Source: an uncultured bacterium
GTDB taxonomy: Bacteria > Armatimonadota > Zipacnadia > Zipacnadales > Zipacnadaceae
Direction of reading: 5' to 3'
NCBI GenBank assembly: GCA_937928475.1
Contig: CALFVE010000137.1
Location: 1-22,929 of the forward strand
DNA length: 22,929 nucleotides
The notes below the pieces were generated by a model, which made no database searches, was not told the DNA's origin, and worked only from the letters and a program-made list of their open reading frames with translations. A program made the position numbers and the translations under genes. How positions within the stretch are numbered: the first letter of the stretch is position 1; the number at the start of each line of letters is the position of its first letter. Positions 5,289 to 11,087 of this stretch are shown one piece after another.

Positions 5289-7762
5289 GTGCGCCTTCGG
5301 TATGCGTTTACCTGCACCCGCTGGCCGTCACTGACGACGGTGAGGGCGCCACTTTCTGCCGTGCTCAGCACCCGCCCTGAGTTTCCCAGGTAAGCGCGCG
5401 CCGAGTCGGCCTGTCCGCCCGAGACCAGCAGCCGATGCGCGCCGGTCTGCCGCAGCAACGGCCCGCACCAACGCGCGGCCCGGCCGTGATGCGGCAGCAA
5501 GAGCACCTGAGCCTGCAGGGGCACCCCGTGCGCCTGCGCCCACGTTTGCACCCGTTCCAGCCCCGCCTCCTCCTGATCGCCCATCAACAGAATCCGCGTT
5601 GCTCCGTACTGCACCAGCAGCGCCGCCGAGTTGTTGTTTAGGTCCGAGCCGGTGTCGGTGAGCAGCGGCTCAGAGGGAGCGACCAGCAAGGCGGTAACCC
5701 CGCCGCCTAGATCCAGGACCTGTCCCGCCCGAATCTGCACCACCGGGATCTGCCGCGCCTGCAGGGCCTCGCGGAGGCTGTCATAGGTGTGCGTGTCGGC
5801 GGGCAGGAGCGGGTCCAGGAACTGGCGCACCGAAACGCGGGCCAGGAGCGCCTCCGCCGCGTTGCAGTGATCGGCATCGGGGTGAGTGAGCAGGAAGGCG
5901 TCCAGCCGCCGCACCCCTCGGCAGGCCAGGAAGGGGATAATCACGTCCTCGGCGAGGTTCCACGACGTCGGCGGGGCGCTGCTCCCCGCGTCCATCATCA
6001 GCGTCCTTCCCGCGGGGGACTGCACCAGCACGCAGTTGCCCTCCCCCACCGCCAGGACGGTCACGGTCAGGCGCGGAGGCTGCGCCCACTGCCAGGCGAG
6101 GGCGAGGACCAGACCGGCCGCCCCGGTCCCTGCCGCGAGGCAGAGCCGGTCGCGCGACTGGCAACGCAAAGCGCGCGCCAGGGGGCGGCGCAGGTCCGCG
6201 CGGGCGAGCACCAGCAGCCCGCCGGCCACTAGCAGGTACCAGGCCAAGTTCGCCGCCGGTCCGAAGTGCACCACGTCCACATACGCGAGGGGCAGCGCCC
6301 GGAACAGCGCATTGACCTGCAGCATCACCGCGATTAGCACCCGGCACGCTGCGCACAAGGCCACCGTCACCGGCAGGAGCCAGGAGGCGGTCAGCAGCGC
6401 CAGCATCCCCAGGGGCAGAATGACCAGAGAAAGCGGAATCGCCACCAGGTTCGCGAGATTCCCCAGCAGGGGGAGGCCGTGGAAGTTCGCCACCACGAGG
6501 GGCGTGGTCATCGCCCAGGCGCCTACCGTCCCCCAGAACACTGTCCGGAGCAGCGAAGGCTTGCGCCGTCCCCCGGTCAGCCGGTCGGGCAGCGCCCGCG
6601 GCACAAACAAGATGACCCCCAGCGAGGCGGCGAAGGTGAGTTGCGTGCCCACGTCAAAGACCGTCCAGGTGTCGCTGAGAGCGAGGGCCAGCGCCGCTAG
6701 GGCCAGCGCGCTGTAGGGGTCGTAGTCGCGGTGAGTGACCATGGCGTAGGACAGGATTGCCGCCATCACCAGGGCGCGGGCCACCGAACCCTCCAGGCCG
6801 GAAAACAGGGCAAAGGCCACCATCGGCGGCGCCAAGAGCAGCAAGTGCCAGGGGGCCAGCGCTCGTCGGCCTTTCCCGGTCACCAGCAGCACCATCGTCA
6901 GGACAATGAAGGTGACCTGAGCACCCGAGACGACCAAGAGGTGGACGGTGCCAGTGCGGCGGAAGAGGTCCTCGGCGGCCTCGTCCACGTGCCCCGCCGC
7001 CCGTTGCCCGAAGACCATCCCTCCCATCAGTCCGGCGTAGAACTCAGGCCGGGGCCCGGGCATGGCCCGTGTCAAGAGCGCGGCAGCCTGGCGCTGCCTT
7101 TGCGCCACCAACTCCACGAGCCGCTCGCTGCAGCGCGGCTGGCCAGGGAGCACACTCGCGCTGCGCAGAGTGCCCCGCCCGCACAGGCGGCGCTGAGCGT
7201 AGAACCGACGCGCATCGAACTGTCCCGGATTCGCAGGGGCCGGCGGCGCCTCGAGGCGGGTAACCTCGGCGTGCAGGCGCTCCCCGGCCCGCAGGGGGAC
7301 TGCCCAGCCGGGCTCGAACAGCGCGACACGTCCGGTGACCGGCCGCCACGGACCTGTCTTTCGGATCGCCTCGACGTCAACAATCACCCGGCGACCGGAG
7401 GGCCGCGACGTGACTGGCTCCACCACCCGCCCCACGATCTCGACCTGATCCAGGGGCAGGAAGTGCTTGAGATGGCTAGGAGGAAGGGTATAATGGTGTG
7501 AATGTAGGAGTATTCCCAGCGCGAAGAAGGGCACGGCGAGGAAGAGGCGGAGCGCGCGGGTGATCTTACCCAGGGCCAGGCCCAACGCGCCGAGGGCCAG
7601 GCAGAAGGTGACCAGCGCCGGCGACCACGGCCAGCCCAGGCGATCTTCCGCGACGATTCCGAGGGCCAGCCCGACCGCCAGCACCAGTAGGGGGCGGTAA
7701 GCGATCTGGCGCGCAAGTTGCGACCTAACGCTTTGCCGACTTATCTCCCGGACCGCGCGCAT
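5282..7762 (-). CDS. comEC: ComEC/Rec2 family DNA uptake channel
   Basis: ComEC forms the inner-membrane channel for single-stranded DNA in natural transformation and carries a cytoplasmic-facing or periplasmic nuclease-like metallo-beta-lactamase domain. The 826-residue protein is full length. It has N-terminal membrane helices and an OB-like segment (about 25-205), the competence domain (about 240-520) with GLMGGMVFGQR and HLLVVSGAQVTF, and a C-terminal metallo-beta-lactamase domain (from about 564). There, GEGNCVLVQ, DAG (591-593), THPDADH (626-632), GDQ (728-730) and LPHHG (756-760) match the metal-site motifs, so the nuclease-like site looks intact. The ATG at 7762 has no obvious ribosome site, and no better in-frame start is seen before the first helix. 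comEA and comF are not adjacent. Confidence 0.93.
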   Translation of the reverse strand: MRAVREISRQSVRSQLARQIAYRPLLVLAVGLALGIVAEDRLGWPWSPALVTFCLALGALGLALGKITRALRLFLAVPFFALGILLHSHHYTLPPSHLKHFLPLDQVEIVGRVVEPVTSRPSGRRVIVDVEAIRKTGPWRPVTGRVALFEPGWAVPLRAGERLHAEVTRLEAPPAPANPGQFDARRFYAQRRLCGRGTLRSASVLPGQPRCSERLVELVAQRQRQAAALLTRAMPGPRPEFYAGLMGGMVFGQRAAGHVDEAAEDLFRRTGTVHLLVVSGAQVTFIVLTMVLLVTGKGRRALAPWHLLLLAPPMVAFALFSGLEGSVARALVMAAILSYAMVTHRDYDPYSALALAALALALSDTWTVFDVGTQLTFAASLGVILFVPRALPDRLTGGRRKPSLLRTVFWGTVGAWAMTTPLVVANFHGLPLLGNLANLVAIPLSLVILPLGMLALLTASWLLPVTVALCAACRVLIAVMLQVNALFRALPLAYVDVVHFGPAANLAWYLLVAGGLLVLARADLRRPLARALRCQSRDRLCLAAGTGAAGLVLALAWQWAQPPRLTVTVLAVGEGNCVLVQSPAGRTLMMDAGSSAPPTSWNLAEDVIIPFLACRGVRRLDAFLLTHPDADHCNAAEALLARVSVRQFLDPLLPADTHTYDSLREALQARQIPVVQIRAGQVLDLGGGVTALLVAPSEPLLTDTGSDLNNNSAALLVQYGATRILLMGDQEEAGLERVQTWAQAHGVPLQAQVLLLPHHGRAARWCGPLLRQTGAHRLLVSGGQADSARAYLGNSGRVLSTAESGALTVVSDGQRVQVNAYRRRTQ

Positions 7763-7945
7763 GAGGGGGGATTTCCGAGCCGGCAGGCGCCGTTCCTGCG
7801 TGGGGTCACGGTGCTTGCCTGAGGGGCGACTGCTCTCGGGAGAAAATCCCGGATTCGCGATTCTCGTATGTGCGTCTATCGTCGTGTATGGGGGCGTTTG
7901 CTGCGGGATCCTCGTTACCTTGTGCGATAGTAGGAGGTATCGAGC

Positions 7946-9277
7946 ATGAATACTTCTGGGCGCATACCGGCTGCGTCCTTCCCCAAGATGCTGCTGGCGA
8001 TGGGCCTGCTGGCGCTGGCCGTGGCCGCAGGCTGTGGCGGAGGTTCTTCCCCGATTGTCGCTCCGCCGGGCGGCGAGACGGCGTGGGCGGGGGCCTCAGA
8101 GGCGGAAACGGTGGCGCCCGCCGAGATCAACCCCGCTTTGGCTGCTCCCAGGCTGATTGCGCCGCCCAATGGCGCCACCGGTGTCTCCCGCTCCCCGACG
8201 CTGCAATGGACCGCAGTGGAGGGTGCGACTTTCTACCGCCTGCAGGTAGCCTTGGACCTGGGCTTCAGGCAGCTGGTGTTCGGTCGGCCGGTGGAGGGCA
8301 CGCAGTTCCGCTTGGAGGCCCTGCCCACCGGCACCGAACTCCGCTGGCGGGTCGCCGCCGGCAATAGCCAAGGCTGCGGGCCCTGGTCGGAGGTCTGGCG
8401 CTTCACTACCGAGGGCCAGCCGCTCCCTGCTCCGATCCTTCTGCAGCCGGAGAACGGCGTCACCAACGTCTCTCGGACGCCTACGCTCAGGTGGCATCCC
8501 GTGCCGGGGGCGACTCATTACGTGGTGCAGGTGGCCAAGACCGATGGCTTCCGCGAGTTCCTGGTGATTCGCGAGGTAGCCGAGACGCAAGTGACGCTGC
8601 CTCTTTTGCCCCCGGGGACTACGATCTGGTGGCGGGTACGGGCCTTCAAGGTAGGCGCGGTCAGCCCCTGGTCGCTGCCCTGGCGATTCACCACGGAGGG
8701 CCATCCCCTGGCGGCCCCTACGCTGCTCGCGCCGCCCAACGGGGCAACCGGCGTGGCCCGACGCCCGGTGCTGAGATGGGCGCCGGTCGCCAACGCCAAG
8801 CACTATCGGGTTCAGGTCGCTCGCGACAGTGCCTTTGGCCTGGTGGCGGTCGGGATCGTGGTACCGGGCACGGAGGTGCAGTTGCCGCTCCTGCCGCCGG
8901 GGACCAAGTTCTGGTGGCGGGTGCGGGCTGGCTGGGAGACAATCGAGGGGCCGTGGTCGGAGGTCTGGAACTTTACCACTGAGGGGATAGCCTTAGGCCG
9001 GCCCGTGCTCTCGGAGCCACCCAAGGGGGCGGTGGGCGTCTCGCGCTCCCCGACGCTGCGCTGGCATCCGGTGGAGCGCGCCGCGGGCTACTGGGTGCAG
9101 GTGGCCAGGAACGACGGCTTCACTGTTGAGGTCATAGCCCGCCGCGTGACCACGACCTCCCTGGCACTCAGCGGACTGCCAGCGGGGACCAAGTTCTGGT
9201 GGCGCGTGCGTGCTTACGCCGAGGGCGGGGAAGGGCCCTGGTCGGAAGCCTGGAACTTCACTACCCGCGCTGAATAA
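7946..9277 (+). CDS. Lipoprotein with four fibronectin type III-like repeats
   Basis: This 443-residue exported lipoprotein has a signal peptide with the lipobox VAAG-C (Cys30), a flexible Gly/Pro/Ala linker (31-65), and four beta-sandwich repeats at about 67-157, 162-252, 257-346 and 352-441. Each repeat has SPTLRW-P-V, Y-VQVA, LP-GT, WWRVRA, GPWSE and W-FTT in order, the typical Fn3-like pattern. Repeats 1, 3 and 4 stay very close even at DNA level around the GGTCGGAGGTCTGG segment, so the array probably grew by recent duplication. The ATG at 7946 has a perfect AGGAGGT at 7932-7938. No catalytic domain is present. I infer a surface adhesion or scaffold role, without a known partner. A small dyad CGGGA/TCCCG lies upstream at 7837-7851. 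Confidence 0.88.
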   Translation: MNTSGRIPAASFPKMLLAMGLLALAVAAGCGGGSSPIVAPPGGETAWAGASEAETVAPAEINPALAAPRLIAPPNGATGVSRSPTLQWTAVEGATFYRLQVALDLGFRQLVFGRPVEGTQFRLEALPTGTELRWRVAAGNSQGCGPWSEVWRFTTEGQPLPAPILLQPENGVTNVSRTPTLRWHPVPGATHYVVQVAKTDGFREFLVIREVAETQVTLPLLPPGTTIWWRVRAFKVGAVSPWSLPWRFTTEGHPLAAPTLLAPPNGATGVARRPVLRWAPVANAKHYRVQVARDSAFGLVAVGIVVPGTEVQLPLLPPGTKFWWRVRAGWETIEGPWSEVWNFTTEGIALGRPVLSEPPKGAVGVSRSPTLRWHPVERAAGYWVQVARNDGFTVEVIARRVTTTSLALSGLPAGTKFWWRVRAYAEGGEGPWSEAWNFTTRAE

Positions 9278-9397
9278 CGCTAAACCTTGGCCATGCAGCG
9301 GCGCAGCCTCGGGCTAAGGCCGCGGGGACAGGGGGGGGCGCGCTGCTGTCTGCCGCAGGTCCCGAAACGGTCAAGTTCCCTTACTGCGGCCGGTCGT

Positions 9398-10210
9398 TCA
9401 CAGCAAGGTGGTTGGGTGTACGGAGGCGATCTCCACTCCCGCCTGGGTGAGCATCTCGGCGAACTGCAGGGCGTTTTGGACCGCCTGGGCCGCGTAGTGG
9501 TTGTTGAAGAAGACTGCGGTGTGCCTGGCTTGCGCCGCAAGATCGCGGACCTTGTCCACCCACTCCGCCAGTTCCTCCCGCGAATAGAGGTAGTCATACC
9601 GCTGCCAGGCCTCCTCGTGTTGCCACCACTTCTCGTAGTTGCGCCCGTGAAAGCGCACGTACGCCCACTCGCCGGTTACCACTGCCACCGGCGGCACGAG
9701 ACTGCGAAAGCGCGGCTGGTCCACGCAGCAGAAGCTCAAGCCCAGCCGTCCGAGCAAGTCAAAGATGGCGTCGTGAATCCAGTCCCGGCTGCGGAACTCC
9801 ACCACTACCGGCAGGTCAGCGAGGCCCTCTCGCAGGCGCTGAAGATAATCGCGGTTGGCGGGCGTGTTGTGGAAGGAGTGGGGGAACTGGGCCAGGACGC
9901 AGGCCAACTTGCCCTCGCGAAGCAGTGGCTCCAGCGCGCGGCGATATGCGGCGAAGGTTTCCTCGGTGGCCTCCCGCTCGTGAGTCATAGTCGAGGTGGC
10001 CTTGACGGCGAAGCGGAAGTCGGGGCCGACTTTGCGCGCCATCGCGGCCAGGGTACGGCCGCTGGGCATGCGGTAGTAGGTGTAGTCCACCTCCACGGCG
10101 GCAAAGTGTCGAGCGTAGTAGGCCAGGTAGTCGCGGGGCTGGATCCCCTCCGGGTAGAAGGGCCCCACCCAATCCGCATAAGAGTAGCCGCTGGTTCCGA
10201 GGTAGACCAC
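9398..10210 (-). CDS. DUF72 family protein (YecE-like)
   Basis: This cytoplasmic protein of 270 residues belongs to the DUF72 TIM-barrel family, whose biochemical role is not established. It has the family's characteristic N-terminus YLGTSGYSYADW, then EVDYTYYRMP, a KAT-TMTH segment, VVVEFRSRDW and YVRFHGRN. The frame stays open to 10417, but the upstream 69 codons look non-coding and contain a 9-bp inverted repeat. The GTG at 10210 puts YLGTSG at residues 3-8, as usual for the family, so I place the start there although the ribosome site is weak (TGGGG). It stands alone between a convergent Fn3 lipoprotein gene and the divergent DUF4258/DUF2283 pair. The gap 9278-9397 shows no clear terminator. 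Confidence 0.9.
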   Translation of the reverse strand: MVYLGTSGYSYADWVGPFYPEGIQPRDYLAYYARHFAAVEVDYTYYRMPSGRTLAAMARKVGPDFRFAVKATSTMTHEREATEETFAAYRRALEPLLREGKLACVLAQFPHSFHNTPANRDYLQRLREGLADLPVVVEFRSRDWIHDAIFDLLGRLGLSFCCVDQPRFRSLVPPVAVVTGEWAYVRFHGRNYEKWWQHEEAWQRYDYLYSREELAEWVDKVRDLAAQARHTAVFFNNHYAAQAVQNALQFAEMLTQAGVEIASVHPTTLL

Positions 10211-10253
10211 GGTAACCCCAGTGGGAACGACAGTTCGAACGGCCGTTGAAGCG

Positions 10254-10289
10254 GCAGGGAGACCGCTGGCTTCGGCGTCTTCTCCCTGC
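10254..10289. repeat. 9-bp perfect inverted repeat in a divergent intergenic region
   Basis: GCAGGGAGA (10254-10262) and TCTCCCTGC (10281-10289) are perfect complements around 18 bases that can form a small inner CCG/CGG stem. It lies 44 bp upstream of the DUF72 GTG and about 100 bp before the DUF4258 relic. Palindromes GTTCGAAC (10233-10240) and AACGGCCGTT (10238-10247) lie between it and the DUF72 start. It could be an operator, a leader structure or a dispersed palindrome. Confidence 0.55.
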
Positions 10290-10387
10290 TTGCGGTTGGC
10301 TCCTCCCTGATGCCCGCACCCAGCCTCCGGCGCGGTGGGCACTTGCCCCCGCCGGACACCACGGGTAGTCTGCGGAGGAGAAGGAAG

Positions 10388-10638
10388 ATGATCAAGCCGA
10401 TCCGGCTGACGCTTCATGCGCGCGAGCGTGCGCAGCAGCAGGGTGCCGGCGAAACGCAGATCCTGGAGGCGATACGCGAGGGCGCCTGGAGGCGCTCAAA
10501 GCCTTTCCCTATCATGCCGAGTGGAACGGCCGCCTGTATGCGTCTAAGCAGGTGCGCCCGATCTTCGTCGAAACTCCGCAGGCGCTCGTGGGGGTCACCG
10601 TCTACGTCTACTGCTCAGATCAGGAGGGGTTGCAATGA
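10388..10638 (+). pseudogene. Frameshifted DUF4258-like (toxin-type) gene relic
   Basis: From the ATG at 10388 (GGAGGAG at 10374-10380) the frame encodes MIKPIRLTLHARERAQQQGA and then EAIREGAW, a typical DUF4258 N-terminus. The rest of the domain continues in the minus-one frame as ALKAFPYHAEWNGRLYASKQ, then VRPIFVETP and VTVYVYC, ending at TGA 10636-10638. The join is near 10485-10500. The segment between the two parts is shorter than I expect for the family, so a small deletion with a frame change is likelier than one lost base. DUF4258 proteins are RelE-like in style and often sit beside a DUF2283 gene, as here: the stop overlaps the next start as ATGA. A sequencing error is possible but would not explain the missing residues. 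Confidence 0.7.
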
Positions 10639-11087
10639 CAATCACCTACGACGCCAAGGTTGACGGACTGTACATAGGTTTTCGCGATACCAAGGTAACC
10701 AGCAAGGAACCGAATGAGGGCACCGCCGTGGACCTGGACGCCGAGGGGCGCCTGGCCGGGGTGGAAACCCCCGATGCCGTCGCGCGCTCGGGCGGCAAAA
10801 AGGTCTTCCGGCAGATCACCCTGGGGGACATTGCTCTGGGTCGGGCCACGGCCTATTCGCTCTGCCCCCCTCTCACTGGCGCCTCGCGACTTCTCTTTCC
10901 CTGCCGTTCACTCGCGACTTTCGACCTCCGACTCGCGACTCCTGTCTGCCCTTGTCTGCGCCCACTTGACCGCCTCAGCTACCAGGAAGAACCCCACGCA
11001 TGCCGCCAGGCTCAGGCCGATCTCCGCGCCGGTCAGGGCCGAAGTCCGGAATATCCCTTGCAGCGCCGGTACATAGGTTACCGCTAG
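10635..11087 (+). CDS. DUF2283 family protein (antitoxin-like) with read-through C-terminus
   Basis: Residues 1 to about 72 are a DUF2283 domain: MTITYDAKVDGLYIGFRD, NEGTAVDLDAEGRLAGVE, and FRQITLGDIAL. These small proteins are found next to DUF4258-type genes and are presumed partners or antitoxins. The ATG at 10635 has AGGAGG at 10622-10627 and overlaps the relic's stop (ATGA), indicating translational coupling. Family members end at about 70-80 residues; this one has no stop there and runs on for 150 residues, through the CTCGCGACT repeats and 180 bp antisense into the ATPase gene. The tail (Pro/Cys/Arg-rich, no motif) looks like non-coding sequence read by accident. I infer loss of the original stop through a rearrangement at the repeats. 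Confidence 0.75.
   Translation: MTITYDAKVDGLYIGFRDTKVTSKEPNEGTAVDLDAEGRLAGVETPDAVARSGGKKVFRQITLGDIALGRATAYSLCPPLTGASRLLFPCRSLATFDLRLATPVCPCLRPLDRLSYQEEPHACRQAQADLRAGQGRSPEYPLQRRYIGYR
10883..10940. repeat. Three CTCGCGACT repeats at a convergent gene junction
   Basis: CTCGCGACT occurs at 10883-10891, 10911-10919 and 10932-10940, separated by related pyrimidine-rich sequence (TTCGACCTCCGA). Read on the minus strand it yields the last codons of the ATPase, ending SRESEVESRE with the TGA at 10908-10910. On the plus strand the DUF2283 frame passes through it. It looks like a dispersed low-complexity element that now supplies the end of one gene and removed the stop of the other. Confidence 0.6.

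Noticed and set aside
6731..7501. Plus-strand 256-codon open frame inside comEC
   Set aside because: It is antisense to the competence domain and OB-like region, and its translation is repetitive Gln/His/Arg without structure.
7837..7851. Hairpin CGGGA/TCCCG upstream of the Fn3 lipoprotein as a riboswitch or terminator
   Set aside because: The stem is only five base pairs, without a T-run or any recognisable aptamer fold.
8160..9277. DNA repeats spaced about 280 bp that might suggest an array element
   Set aside because: They are the coding repeats of the Fn3-like domains, too long and divergent for CRISPR or transposon ends.
9287..10249. Long plus-strand open frame opposite the DUF72 gene
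   Set aside because: It is the antisense shadow of a well-recognised DUF72 protein, has no ribosome site and gives a composition-biased translation with no motif.
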